Position numbers and translations under genes: made by a program
In this document: one piece after another, positions 11,317 to 22,431 of the stretch
Layout: every line of letters starts with the position of its first letter
Position numbering within the stretch: the stretch's first letter is position 1
Notes under the pieces: generated by a model
Told to the model about the DNA's origin: nothing
Databases searched by the model: none
The model's input: only the letters and a program-made list of their open reading frames with translations
Source: Tribonema minus
Taxonomy: Eukaryota; Sar; Xanthophyceae; Tribonematales; Tribonemataceae
DNA: 64,000 nt
Assembly (NCBI GenBank): GCA_017506865.1
Contig: JAFCMP010000158.1
Location: forward strand, 1-64,000
Reading direction: 5' to 3'

Positions 11317-13264
11317 AGTAATCAGACACGACTTTAACCTTCAACATGGCACAGCTTCTTCTGCTTCTACCTGTTTAGCCACGCTTGCATATCAGGGTGA
11401 TATTGCACTTGGGGAGGGCGCTCCGGTCCACCTCCCACGGCACCAGGCAGTGGGCATTTCCGGCTGTTTCAAGTCAAGGTTGAGACTGGGTCTCTCACAC
11501 TTTCACCCTCTGTGGTTGGCACACCACCACAATGGCTGATCTCGGCAGGTGCTGACCTGTCCAGTACTATTTCGGATAGTGCTCCAACACACAGCTTTCG
11601 CTGTTTCCGTCGGCACCTCTGCTGCACGCAACCTGAGGTGGCTGGGGTTCAAACTTCTGCACCATTAGCTGTGCCGTCTACTGGCGTCCTTAAGGGGGCA
11701 CTTACAGCACTCGGTGGATCCAGGGGCTTCAGAACCAGCCACACACGGAGTTCCGGTCAGCAGCAGCAGCTGTAAACGGCGACAGCAGAGTTTTCGGGAT
11801 TTCTATAGCTGGGGGCGTGCTCGTCGTAAGGCGCCCTTCGGCTCTCCACTACTTAACAGCAGCAGCAGCTGCTGCTTCAGCATACTGCCACCTTCCTGGC
11901 AGCACGTGCTCATCTACTATTCAGCAGCACCTTGACACCTTTTACTGGAAGCAAAATGGTGGGGGGGAAACGTGCTGTTGCGAGTCGGGCTGAAGCGTTT
12001 AGCATGTATACCTGGCTGCTCCAGAAGGGACGTTGGGGCTCAGCCTCGGAATGGTTTTACAGCACCGGAGACAGGGACGTGGGGGAAAAGCTTGGTGAGG
12101 TGCTCAGCGCAATGACCTATTTTGTCTCTGCGGAGGTCAAACTGCAGGAGGAGCGACGCCGGCTCAGCACGTGCCTTGCAGAAGCCACACAGGGAGTCGC
12201 TGAGGAGCAGCAGAGAGTCAGCATCCTGCAAGAGCGGCTACAGCAAAGCAAGGAGGCTGAGGCAGCAGCGCTGCTGAATCTGCAGCGCATTGCCGCTCCA
12301 GCTCCTGCTGCGCTGCTGCCTCAGCCTCCTTGCTTTGCTGTAGCCGCTCTTGCAGGATGCTGACTCTCTGCTGCTCCTCAGCGACTCCCTGTGTGGCTTC
12401 TGCAAGGCACGTGCTGAGCCGGCGTCGCTCCTCCTGCAGTTTGACCTCCGCAGAGACAAAATAGGTCATTGCGCTGAGCACCTCACCAAGCTTTTCCCCC
12501 ACGTCCCTGTCTCCGGTGCTGTAAAACCATTCCGAGGCTGAGCCCCAACGTCCCTTCTGGAGCAGCCAGGTATACATGCTAAACGCTTCAGCCCGACTCG
12601 CAACAGCACGTTTCCCCCCCACCATTTTGCTTCCAGTAAAAGGTGTTAAGGTGCTGCTGAATAGTAGATGAGCACGTGCTGCCAGGAAGGTGGCAGTATG
12701 CTGAAGCAGCAGCTGCTGCTGCTGTTAAGTAGTGGAGAGCCGAAGGGCGCCTTAGGACGAGCACGCCCCCAGCTATAGAAATCCCGAAAACTCTGCTGTC
12801 GCCGTTTACAGCTGCTGCTGCTGACCGGAGCTCCGTGTGTGGCTGGTTCTGAAGCCCCTGGATCCACCGAGTGCTGTAAGTGGCCCCTTAAGGACGCCAG
12901 TAGACGGCACAGCTAATGGTGCAGAAGTTTGAACCCCAGCCACCTCAGGTTGCGTGCAGCAGAGGTGCCGACGGAAACAGCGAAAGCTGTGTGTTGGAGC
13001 ACTATCCGAAATAGTACTGGACAGGTCAGCACCTGCCGAGATCAGCCATTGTGGTGGTGTGCCAACCACAGAGGGTGAAAGTGTGAGAGACCCAGTCTCA
13101 ACCTTGACTTGAAACAGCCGGAAATGCCCACTGCCTGGTGCCGTGGGAGGTGGACCGGAGCGCCCTCCCCAAGTGCAATATCACCCTGATATGCAAGCGT
13201 GGCTAAACAGGTAGAAGCAGAAGAAGCTGTGCCATGTTGAAGGTTAAAGTCGTGTCTGATTACT
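11317..13264. repeat. Near-perfect 1.95-kb palindrome
   Basis: The left arm 11317-12272 and right arm 12310-13264 are inverted copies of about 955 bp with only a few differences seen (for example around 11699 against 12886). The spacer of about 37 bp is itself derived from the same ORF (around GCTGAATCTGCAGCGC). Each arm carries the terminal-module leader plus the start of the coiled-coil ORF. It is predicted to form a hairpin or cruciform and to be hard to clone or assemble. Confidence 0.9.
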
Positions 13265-13804
13265 GCACAAAAGGCATTCGCAATGCAAGCCCTACTTCAA
13301 CTACTGCTCCGCCTAGGGTTGCCTCACTACACACCTACCGCCTCTACAATCCAACGACTCACCAAATTGTTGAGTCATTCCACATGGCTTTCCACGAGGG
13401 ATCATTGGAGATCGCTCAGCCCGCTCAGCCTGAGCGCGCGGACACTGAGCAGCAATGGGCAGACCCGCTGGACAGCACACCAGCCGCCGGTCCACTGGCA
13501 TCAGCCGCCCCCGCACCAGCGGCACCTGCACCCGAGACGGATGCCCTCCCACTCAGACTGGGCGCTACCCTACCCGCACAAGCAGCAGCCTGACCTCTAC
13601 GTCGCGGGGGCTGCCTCAGGCCGCATCATGCCGACCAGACAGGGAGCAAACCTGGCGGTGCATTGCCCCGATTCGGACATGGGCAACCAAATGGAGGCAG
13701 CCTACCTAGGCGCCCATATTGGTGAGTCAGACCCTGCCTCTCAGTAGTACGAGGCGATCGACTCACCCCACAGCGAGCAGTGGAAACAGGCAGTCCACGA
13801 GGAG

Positions 13805-14480
13805 ATGGCTGCCCTTGTCAACAACAACACCTGGGACATCGTTCAGCTCCCACCTGGCCGCAAAGCCATCGGCACCAAGTGGCTCTTCAAGACCAAGCTC
13901 AACGCCGCTGGTGAGGTCACGCGCTACAAGGCGCGCCTAGTCGTCCAGGGCTTCACTCAGCAAGAGGGGGTCGACTACTTCGACACCTATGCGCCAGTCG
14001 CCTCCATGACAACCGTCCGCACCCTGGTCGCTGCTGCAGCATACCACGACTGGGAGTTGGAACAGCTCGACGTCGACACAGCATTTCTCAACGCACCAGT
14101 GGACGAAGAGGTCTACGCGACCATTCCGCCGGGCTACGAGGAACCTTCGACGACCGGCGTGAAACTGGTGTACAAGCTCCGCCGCAGCCTCTATGGCCTC
14201 AAACAGGCGCCTCGAAACTGGAACTCCCACCTCAACACGTGGCTTGAGCACACGGGCTTCACCCAATCAATGGTCGACACCTGCCTCTACGTCAACACCA
14301 ACTCCGACAGCAGCGTCATCGCCATTGTTGTCTATGTGGATGACCTGCTGGCAGTTTCAACTCAGAGAAGCTCGTCAACGCTTTCAAAGCCAGCATTCGC
14401 GCTGATTTCAACGTCAAAGACCTTGGTCACCTCGAGTACTTCCTCGGCATCCGCGTCCGCCGCGATCGCGCCAACAGAAA
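13805..14480 (+). other. Copia reverse transcriptase region
   Basis: The translation shows the standard copia RT start (NNNTWDIVQLPPGRKAIGTK, then W-L-F-K), then RYKARLVVQGFTQ, DVDTAFLNAP, RRSLYGLKQAPRNW and the catalytic VVYVDDLLAV. These are in the order and spacing of Ty1/copia RT. The family copies element RNA into DNA. RNase H follows downstream, as expected for copia. Confidence 0.9.
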
Positions 14481-14939
14481 GCTCACCATGGACCAGCAAC
14501 ACTACGTCACGGCCATGCTCAACAATTTTAACTTCGACACCAGCAATGCAGTTGCGTCTCCCTCAGCTGACGCTCCCCTCACAAAGACGCTCGACTCTGT
14601 GTCATCGGCAGACGCCAGCTTCATGGCATCGGTTCCCTACCGCAGCGCTGTTGGATCTCTCCTCTACCTAGCAGTTGCCACGCGGCCCGACATCAGCAAC
14701 TCTGTGCGAGAGACATCCCGATTCATGCACAACCCAAGCCGGAGCCACTGGGACGCGTGCTCTCGCATCTTCCGTTACCTCAACGGCACTCGCGATTTCT
14801 CCCTCAGCTATGATTTCTCGGAGACGAAGACCTCCATCTCGCCGGCTACTGCGACGCCGACCACGCCAGCGATATCGTAACGCGCCGCTCCACGACAGGC
14901 TACATCTTCTTCCTCGGCAGTGCCGCCATCTCATAGCGC

Positions 14940-15344
14940 TCTCGCCTACAGACAACTGTGGCCCAGTCTTCCACAGAGGCCGAGTACATGGCACTGACAG
15001 AGGCTGCCAACGAGGCCATCTACCTGCGTGCGCTGCTGAATGACATCCACATGCCGCAGCTCACAGCGACCACAATCTACGAAGACAACCAGGGCGCAAT
15101 CAACCTCGCCAACAACCCGATGCACCATCGCCGCACCAAGCACATCGATGTGAAGTATCATCACATTCGCCACCACGTGAGCGAGAGGGCGATTGCCCTT
15201 CAGTATGTCAGGACGACCGAGCAGCTCGCCGACAGCCTCACCAAAGGAGCGGGAGGCACCACGCTGCGCGGACTCACCAACATCATCTTCACACAGGGTT
15301 ACACCCGCTGTCAGAACAACCCCCCTGTCGTTTCGCCGAAATGA
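14940..15344 (+). other. Copia RNase H region
   Basis: The motifs QSSTEAEYMALTEAANEA, EDNQGAINLANNP and RRTKHIDVKYHHIRH, then EQLADSLTKG, are the classical C-terminal RNase H signature of Ty1/copia Pol. The catalytic acidic residues of STEAEY and EDNQ are visible. It is followed by about 590 bp of non-coding sequence and then the LTR. Confidence 0.9.
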
Positions 15345-15934
15345 AACGGCAACTCCGTTACGGCAACATCAACTTTTCCTTTGGAGGCCTTCACTCCCAC
15401 CGTCCTACAGCAGCCATGGCGCAGCACATGGGCACCTGAGGCGGCTACACGCAGCGCGGCAAGGGACAATTTCCTCGCTACCACTGCAGTAGTTCTTTCG
15501 CACCCCTTTCAAGGGGAACCCTTAGCTATAGACCCATCCGTCGTTTGGGTGATCGAACCTGAGGACCGACCACCATGCCATCTGCATCAGCGGCGTAATG
15601 GGGGCTGTCTCTTGCCCATCGGGGCATTCTACGACCCGACATTCACCTTCAACGGAACGCTGTGGCCCTGGCTACGCCGACTTCACCAACGTACTTCCAA
15701 TGGACGAAGACATATGTTGGCGGACGCCCTGGCGGACCATGAGGACTTCATGGTTTGCGCCGGAGCCCTTGCAAACATGCCGGACGCATGGCTTTCGTAA
15801 CCAGAGGGGGCGACTCAGGCCGCATCTTGGCCTGAGAGGGGGTACATTGGTGTCTTCAAAAGAAGTTACTTTCACACAGCCACAAGGTATAGTCAGACAC
15901 TTAGATGCAGCCCTCAATTCAGCCTGAGAGGGGG

Positions 15935-16612
15935 TGTTGGAAACTGCAGGCTTCGTATGTCTGCACCAGTAGGTTAAGCCGGGGAGCTTCAGTCCCCTGG
16001 TGAGGAGCTTTAGTCTCCTCGGGACTGACTGGCTCTACTGCCAGGAGTTCGACCATGCCTTGTCTGAACCTGTGCTTAATATTCACTTCGCGGTTTACAG
16101 CATTATGATATCAGTCTGCACTCTGTCTTCTGAAAAGGATCCGCTCCGCTCATCCGCGACCCTGAAACCCAAAAAGCAACCGAGCACTTATGCTATAGTG
16201 AAGTCAGTCAAGACACTCAAACTGTTGAAGTTTGACAATGGTAGATTCTTGGCCTCACTTAGACGCACCAGAAGAGCTGTTGGTTGTTGAAGTTGAGACG
16301 GGTGGAGCCGTGCTATTGCACGCTGAGCAGTGATATGACAGTTGAAGTTGGCATGAAGTTGAAGTATTAATATCACCGTTGAAGTACACTATCACATCAG
16401 GAACAACATCAACTTCAACAAGTGAGTAGTCAGCAGATGCCCCTGACATAGGGCTACAGCATGCCATTACCCAACTTCAACACCTGTTCTGCCCTGGAGA
16501 CTTTACTATAGCATAAGTGCTCGGTTGCTTTTTGAGTTTCAGGGTCGCGGATGAGCGGAGCGGATCCTCGAAGTTCTCTTCGGACTTGTTCCAAGCATCC
16601 TACTTTCCAACA
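15935..16612 (+). repeat. Copia 3' LTR containing an inserted TIR element
   Basis: It begins TGTTGGAAA and ends TTTCCAACA, a perfect 9-bp inverted terminal repeat with the expected TG...CA. It is preceded directly by a purine tract (CTGAGAGGGGG), as expected for the plus-strand primer. A very similar purine tract also occurs near 15832-15841. The apparent length of 678 bp includes a 421-bp insertion (16142-16562), so the original LTR was about 250 bp. Confidence 0.8.
16142..16562. mobile_element. 421-bp nonautonomous TIR element (MITE) inside the copia LTR
   Basis: The ends form inverted repeats of about 65 bp, beginning CGCTCCGCTCATCCGCGACC, with about two mismatches between the arms. Each end is flanked by GATC (16138-16141 and 16563-16566), a likely 4-bp target duplication, although GATC is itself palindromic. 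No ORF is present. The interior is rich in the short motif ACTTCAAC and its complement. The superfamily is uncertain. Confidence 0.75.
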
Positions 16613-17950
16613 TGATTGCCTATGACATCTCGAGGCTGCCCTTGCAATTGCAGAAATTTCAAGACCTGATAGTATTTTTGCAAGAGTTCTCCTGAATCAG
16701 AATTGGGTGCACAACTCTGCACTGAAGGTTCTGGTGTCTCCATGCAATACTATGCTGCCTTGTGTGATGATGATCTCTACACATCGGACCTGGCAGTTGA
16801 CGAGTCCATTTTCCACGGTTTTGTTTATCGTTGTCAGTGTACGGAACTGCCATCTCATCTGTATGTGCCCTCGTGTCGCTCTGAATGTTTCCTCATTGTT
16901 TCTTGGCATGAGAGTGTGTTTGGAAACATACCTTGCGAGTGCTGCAACTATCATGCCCAAGAACGGCATTGTCCTACCGTATTTTCATGATCAAGCCATG
17001 AGGCAAGCATTTTTACAAAATTAATTCGCTGCGCTCACAGCATGCCCCGCTGTTTTCCGGTGCCCCCCCCCCCCCCCCCAATGCCCCTTCTTCGCAAGCG
17101 CATGTCCTCCTGTACTTGCGCTGTCTACTTGCGTTCTCAAATGTCACCCACGGAAGATTGTAGAAATAACTGCAACATAGCCTTGGTTAACCACACACAC
17201 TTGCACAATCAGCTGCAGCAGCTGCCGGTGCTGCTGAACTGTCCCTTACAGGCATCTATGCTGCGCCATTTGTCTTGCGGCACCTTGCACAAGCTTACAC
17301 AAGTGCCTCTGATGCCACCAGAGTAGAGGATGGCGCAGCATGCTAATTAGGCCTCAGCACTAATGCATCCCAAGTTCTCTGGCTCCCAAGAGGGGTACAC
17401 CCCTTCCTCCTTTTGCCTGTGCAAAAGAGCGCACCCCATGGGCTTAATCATCGACGGTTCAGTACTGCAGCAGATAATTGGACACATACACCACAAATGT
17501 CTTCCAGGTGATACAAATACAGCAGCCAGAAATCTTTGACATGAAGCCCTATTCACACATCCCGCCAGGGCCATAAAAGGCAGAGCATGACCAACACTTC
17601 TATGTCAAAAATTGTCACCAGACATTTAACGTTTCAAGAGTCGCCTGCACTTCAAGAACAAGCATTGGGTGACTGCTCTCATGGGCCCAAGGAAAAGTAG
17701 TTCAAGTAGCATCATTGGCAATGCCCAAACAGGCACGTCATTCTGGCCGATTTGTTTAGAATCGCAACTGTAGTAACTCGCCAATCTGGCGATCAGGTCA
17801 TTTTGCAGCAGTGAGCGCTGATGCGGAACTTGAAGCTGCTGGAAATCGTCGCTACGAAATACATAAATAGATGTTCTACTAGTAACTTGATTCCTGTAAC
17901 AACCGTCCTCTGGACTCAAAAGCCGTAGCACGGACGCGCAAACACTCAGC
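16613..17950. other. No recognisable gene
   Basis: Only short ORFs without family motifs. A poly-C run lies at 17064-17080. A region near 16690-17000 has an open plus frame of about 95 codons rich in Cys and His, but with no start context or homology that I recognise. Confidence 0.3.
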
Positions 17951-17954
17951 TCTT

Positions 17955-18205
17955 TTGATTGCTGGCGCTCCACGTGGCCAAATCTCATGTGATCATGATG
18001 ACACATATGGCGGAGTCCAAAGGAGGGGGACGCATGGGCGAGGATGTGGTGGTGGTGGCGGTTGGGGGGGGGGGGCATTTGGCAATGTCGTTCAGAAGCA
18101 ATCGCAGGTGCACATTCAGACACTCTGTTACAAGGAATATAGATATACTTCTAGATATATATCCATCTGGGCTTTCTGCGCCTCATCGAGAAGCAATAAG
18201 AAGTA
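17955..18205 (+). mobile_element. LINE 3'-end fragment
   Basis: The sequence ATGACACATATGGC with a G-rich stretch (18001-18080), then CATTTGGCAATG, then ACACTCTGTTAC and CCATCTGGGCTTTCTGCGC, parallels the 3' end of the LINE at 43765-43985 (ATGACACACATGGC, G-run, CCATTTGGCGGC, ACACTTTAAACTGTCACACG, TCATCTGGGC). It is short, 5'-truncated and more diverged than the other copies. Host insertion boundaries are not clear. Confidence 0.5.
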
Positions 18206-18395
18206 GAAGTATGCATTATGCCTTGTTGTCTAGGATGGCAGGGCTCAGACCCAGCAGTTTCATCAGCACGTAAATTAGACGTTCCTGGCGGAAGCTTCAT
18301 CACGATGATTACAATCTGCTCCGTACTGATAATATCCACTTTTCGTAAGCCTAGCACCTACGGGGTGGCTTCCTCTCAGCTTCCTCTGCTGTCAC

Positions 18396-18639
18396 TGCTA
18401 GCATGGAGTGGTGACGGCACCGCATATCAGTTTGCATGCATGTAAGTTTACATCAGCAGCTTTGTGTCAACATTGTTGTAGCCCTCGGCACAGTCAGTAC
18501 TGTTCAACCTGGGAAGGTGCTAGTATGGAGTGGTGACGGCACCGCATATCAGTTTGCATGTATGTAAGTTTACATCAGCAGCTTTGTGTCAACATTGTCG
18601 TAGCCCTCGGCACAGTCAGTACTGTTCAACCTGGGAAGG
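18396..18639. repeat. Tandem duplication, 122-bp unit x 2
   Basis: Two adjacent copies (18396-18517 and 18518-18639) start TGCTAG and share GGTGACGGCACCGCATATCA, differing at only a few positions. They lie just beyond the 3' end of the minus-strand methyltransferase exon and are non-coding as far as I can see. Confidence 0.9.
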
Positions 18640-18706
18640 GTGAACCTGCAATGGTTTTTACAATGGACCATTACTGATACAACTCTCAATCAGCTCTACT
18701 GCCAAG

Positions 18707-19267
18707 CTATGCGAAGTTCCAGTCATCAATGACGACGATGGACACATCCGAGTCGGCCAGGTATGGTTCGAAACGTGTGATGGCTTTGCGGTGGGCTTCG
18801 TACTCGTGTCCGCCATCGTACATGTAGATGTCATACACAGCATTGCCTAGCAGGCCTTCCATGAAGGCATTGGCGTCGTGAAACACAACTTTCGCACCCC
18901 CCTCCACATCATCACCCAAGAAGCGCTCTACGTTGCCCCAGAAATAATCACGCGGCCCCCCATATTCGCTCCAGTTGTCTATTGCTGTGCCATGTACATG
19001 GCTGTTGCCAAAGCGAGCTGACACAAGGCTGGAGCCCTTCCATGTTCCCACTTCCAAATAGCGTACGTTCGTCAGTGTACTGCTGGCCAGCTGTGGCTTG
19101 ATTTTCATAGAGAGCAGGCAATTGTAGAAGTGGCGTGTCATGGCACTAGTCAGGCCGTCCATGGCCAGGATGTCCATGGTAAGCGCAGACCAGCCTGCCT
19201 CGGCATCCTCCACACACCTGTCTATGTGGCGCTTGTACTGCTGCACTTTACGGTTCACAGCAAGGAC
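18707..19267 (-). CDS. SAM-dependent methyltransferase, 3' exon
   Basis: A 186-residue open exon follows a good acceptor (CTGTGCAG at 19275-19268). It contains the class I methyltransferase core: YLEVGTWKGSSLVSARF (motif I, the SAM-binding glycine loop), GTAIDNWSEYG (the acidic residue after strand 2), DIYMYDGGHEYEAH and VVIDDWNF (motif IV-VI region). This resembles Methyltransf_24-type enzymes, often encoded with sugar- and glycan-modifying genes. The reading frame stops three residues after DDW, earlier than is usual for the family, and no donor site is obvious there. Either the C-terminus is short or the copy is truncated; the 122-bp tandem duplication begins 70 bp further on. Upstream exons are not identified, though a minus-strand ORF with a hydrophobic start near 20446-20290 is a candidate. 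Confidence 0.7.
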   Translation of the reverse strand, partial: VLAVNRKVQQYKRHIDRCVEDAEAGWSALTMDILAMDGLTSAMTRHFYNCLLSMKIKPQLASSTLTNVRYLEVGTWKGSSLVSARFGNSHVHGTAIDNWSEYGGPRDYFWGNVERFLGDDVEGGAKVVFHDANAFMEGLLGNAVYDIYMYDGGHEYEAHRKAITRFEPYLADSDVSIVVIDDWNFA

Positions 19268-19547
19268 CTGCACAGCGGGGGCATCGGCGGGAATATCAGA
19301 CCCAATTCAGGTATGAATGCCATCGCTAAGCTTTGTGAGGACACTGACCGCTAGATGCCGTTCATGTTGACTTTCACTATTGTGTTGTATGTTGATCAGA
19401 CCCAGTCTGTCAAGCAGGCTGGCATGCGTGTAGAAATGTACTGTACATCAGATCCGCCTGTCTCACAGTTCTGAGACGCATATGAGAGGTAAAATGTAGG
19501 TTGCGTCCAGTCTCAGACTGTCTGCTAGTGGACGCGACTCCTTGATC

Positions 19548-19652
19548 GCAATACTCCCAACATGTGCATTTGCCACAGCATGCAGCATGCTAGAGTATCG
19601 CAATACTCCCAGCATGTGCGTTTGGCACAGCATGCAGCATGCTACAGGAGTG
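19548..19652. repeat. Tandem duplication, about 53-bp unit x 2
   Basis: GCAATACTCCCAACATGTGC with CACAGCATGCAGCATGCT is repeated directly after itself as GCAATACTCCCAGCATGTGC with the same tail. The CATGCAGCATGC word makes each unit partly palindromic. It lies in the stretch upstream of the minus-strand methyltransferase. Nothing else recognisable was seen from 19268 to 20400. Confidence 0.85.
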
Positions 19653-20401
19653 CCATGGTTTTCTGGTGGTACCGAGATATGCAGCTCTGTCATCGCTGCT
19701 CAAACTCATCATTGTCATCAACGTGCACAGGCTGAGCAACGTTCGGTGCTGGCGGACTATAACCATGATACACCACAGTCTCATCAGCTTCTGATGGCTA
19801 GTGCTGGCTGTGGTGGCACACTACGGATGACAGTAGCGTCAGGAAAGATGGGGCCAGCGATGTCTGTGTGCTTCACCAAAACTTGTGGGCATCCGCATGC
19901 ATTGAGTAGCACCACGTCCGCACCATATGTCGTGTATATGGTGTCATGTCATTGATAAGAGGCGAATCGCGAGACTTTGATTGATCCATGAAGAGTGACA
20001 TGATCTGAAACGTGAGTGGACCAATTTTTGTAACTTGAAGGGGGCAGTGGTTGCACCTTGATGCGGGACAACACACTTTGCTTTCGACGTCATTTGACAA
20101 AAGGCAGGAGCTAGAACAGTGACAATGCTCCCGAATTGAAGCTTGTTGCTTCACTCACCCGCTCGGCGTGCTCGTCAGATCCTATGTACAACTGGTAAGC
20201 TTCTTGCCGCTTGTATCAACACGTCGAAAAGCATGGGCTGGGCCCAGCCCTGCCACAGCCATCCCAGCACCACCACATAGAGGGTCCTCATGCCTCATGT
20301 GAATGCACAAAACTGCCTCGCGCCTCTGTTTTTCGCAAGCTTTTTTGGCAGTTCAAATGTGAACTTCCCTGATACAACTTCACTGAGTTTCAGAGCATGA
20401 G

Positions 20402-20551
20402 ATGAGGAAGCGAATGCGAATGCGAATGCGAATGCCGCACATAGCATGCATGGCATGCTGTGTGTGCGCGCTGACGTTGTGCTGCTGGTCGTTAGGCGCA
20501 CAAGGCACAGATGCACCTGGAGCAAGGAGTGAGGATGGGACTGACGCGCAG
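20402..20551 (+). CDS. Possible first exon with signal peptide (plus-strand gene)
   Basis: The ATG at 20402 starts MRKRMRMRMRM followed by a hydrophobic stretch (PHIACMACCVCALTLCCWSL), then AQG, a plausible signal-peptidase site. The frame meets a donor, CGCAG|GTATGC, at 20551/20552 in phase 0, which would suit the phase-0 acceptor of the glycosyltransferase exon at 22432. A hexamer repeat GCGAAT x4 creates the Arg-Met run. The opposite strand also encodes a hydrophobic start here, so the strand is uncertain. Confidence 0.3.
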
Positions 20552-22431
20552 GTATGCACAGACAGGGAACTTGGGGAGGGTCAGTTGCATCTTTTCTTGT
20601 GTCACTGTAATTGCGGCGTCTCAAGATTTTTGCTGTACTTTATATGTATGCCTACTTTGAATCCTCGTGTGGTAAGAAAGTTAGGCGGTCCGGTACTGCG
20701 CGCCCTGTGGTATGCCATACTTGTAATACTTTTCGATAGCGCGCCGCCTTCCGCATGCTCGCTTGCATATATGCAACACAAGATGCCATACCGTTTTTTG
20801 AATGCTCAGCACTTTCCCTGGGTGTCTTGTCCTGCTAGCTGGCAGGTGGAACCGTGCGTTTAGCACAACTGACTGCGCTCGGGCTGCAAGGCATTGGAGG
20901 GGGTCACTTGCTGGGAGACACGGCGTCCTTTGTTGACCACCCGTCATGCAGGTGTGCCATGGCTCAATACCTTGAATACGGTGCTTTCACTTGAGCATAC
21001 TCATCACTTCGACTCTGATGGTTGACTGAGGAGACGGTGTCTGCACAGTTAGCCGATGTAGCAACTCAAGCCGTTTTCTTATGCCTGCTTGGTGGTGCCA
21101 GTAGAGCACTGGTGTCAAGCTGGCTGGGCATAATGTACGTACATACTACATACACCAAGGTCCGCAAGTCAAATGCCATCTTGCTGGCCGCGTTTCGGTT
21201 CGCAGACTGATCACATACGGAACAGATGCGTTGTCTGTATCAAATCAACGATCAGCAGCACACTCTCATAGCCTTCAACATGAGGGTGCACTGCGGTCAG
21301 TCATCCTTTTCAGAGCGCGTCTCGGTAATACAGAAGCATGATGATGTGCCATATGCTGCTGCTGTCAGTAATTGCCGGTAAATATGCAATGCCGAGCGAG
21401 ATTGCCTCCTCAGTTGAGCTGCCATGTGGTCAAGCAGAAGACGCTAAACTTCGTTTCTTTCTTGTGCCCTCTCCTGCTAGGCTTTGGAGTGAATCTGGAG
21501 TTGATTTGGCGATACCAGGGTGCAACTCGCCAGAATTTCTGAACAATGCCAACTTCACCGAACTATTGTTCTCACATGGCGTGCGGCATATCACGGCAAG
21601 TCCACATGCACCTTGTTGTGTACTGTTACGTATGCATTTTCAGACAACGCCGTTTTGGTGTGTCAAGTGCTAGACGAGAAATGTTTCATCGCATTCATTG
21701 GGTAGAGAATATGTGGCGGATCCTTCTGTTGCAGCTGGGAATTATGTTTACAGCACGGCATGGTTGGTCTTTGCTTTCTCAATGTAAGAGCAGAAGTTGC
21801 CAGATGACATCCACATTGACATATCTTTCGGTGGCAGCACGCCATCGCTATATACGGGGAATCACCTGCAAGAGTGCTTACTGTGTGCAATGAGTTGGTG
21901 CCAATTTTGTGCCGGTGGCTCGCACTTCTTGTGAAACCGGGGGCATACATGGTATGGCGGCATCCCTTTGAACTCGAAGACACAATAAGCGACGCTGCTG
22001 TCCACGGGAGTATGAATCGCCATCATGTATGGTATGTAGTGATGATTCTTAAGCAGTCAAGGGGTTGTTCGGTGTATGTCAAGCATAGCGCTGCTGCACA
22101 TGCGGCGAGTCTTCAGGAACGTGTACAGGAGTGATCCCTCTCCCTCTTTCTTACTTAAGAATGCTTCACCAGTGTTCCTTTGAAAGCGCGTCACTACAGA
22201 GTCTCAGCCTGGCGTAGTGATCTTCGGGGAAGGACAGCCATCATGCAGTCTATGCTGCCATGTTTACACGTAGTTGTGCATGCCAGATTTAGTAGGCGAA
22301 GTGCACTCGTTCTTCGGAGAAAAAAAATCAGCAGCTTCATGTCAGCACGTAGAATATCAGTGAACTGCTATGCATACTTCAGTACTGAAAGCTGCATCTC
22401 ACAAACCCTACTTTTCTTCGCTTTCAAGCAG
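20552..22431 (+). other. Unresolved stretch, possible exons
   Basis: One plus-strand reading frame at about 21390-21600 looks protein-like (LWSESGVDLAIPGCNSPEFL, then NNANFTELLFSHGVRHI) and another at 21874-22010 reads NELVPILCRWLALLVKPGAY. I recognise no family and could not place reliable splice sites. They may be exons of the glycosyltransferase gene or of a separate gene. Confidence 0.25.

Larger units (their letters stand above)
4696..13331 (-). mobile_element. 8.6-kb rearranged Ty3/gypsy insertion within the copia element
   Basis: The outer ends are TGTGCGCCCAGG on the left and CCTCACTACA on the right, so both ends read TGT inward, and both are flanked by CACC (4692-4695, 13332-13335). 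The minus-strand pol (RT, RNase H, integrase at 10171-7255) has the same orientation as the LTR-like ends. Inside are several direct and inverted copies of a terminal module (4742-7168, 7205-7346, 11317-12272, 12310-13331). I read this as one gypsy element that inserted into copia with, or later acquired, internal inversions. It is heavily rearranged and broken. Arm identity in the palindrome suggests the rearrangement is recent. Confidence 0.6.
4480..16612 (+). mobile_element. Ty1/copia retrotransposon, split by a nested 8.6-kb insertion
   Basis: The left portion (about 4480-4695) encodes the end of a copia integrase, with HLRVFGAKCFLHVPKP and ECVFVGYALNKPQG, both copia hallmarks. Copia sequence resumes at 13336, continues through reverse transcriptase (13805-14480), RNase H (about 14940-15344) and ends in a 3' LTR (15935-16612). 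Between 4696 and 13331 lies a separate insertion flanked by CACC. No 5' LTR, gag or protease could be found to the left, so the element is incomplete and broken, with several breaks. The pol motifs are still easy to read, which suggests a moderate or young age. Confidence 0.85.
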
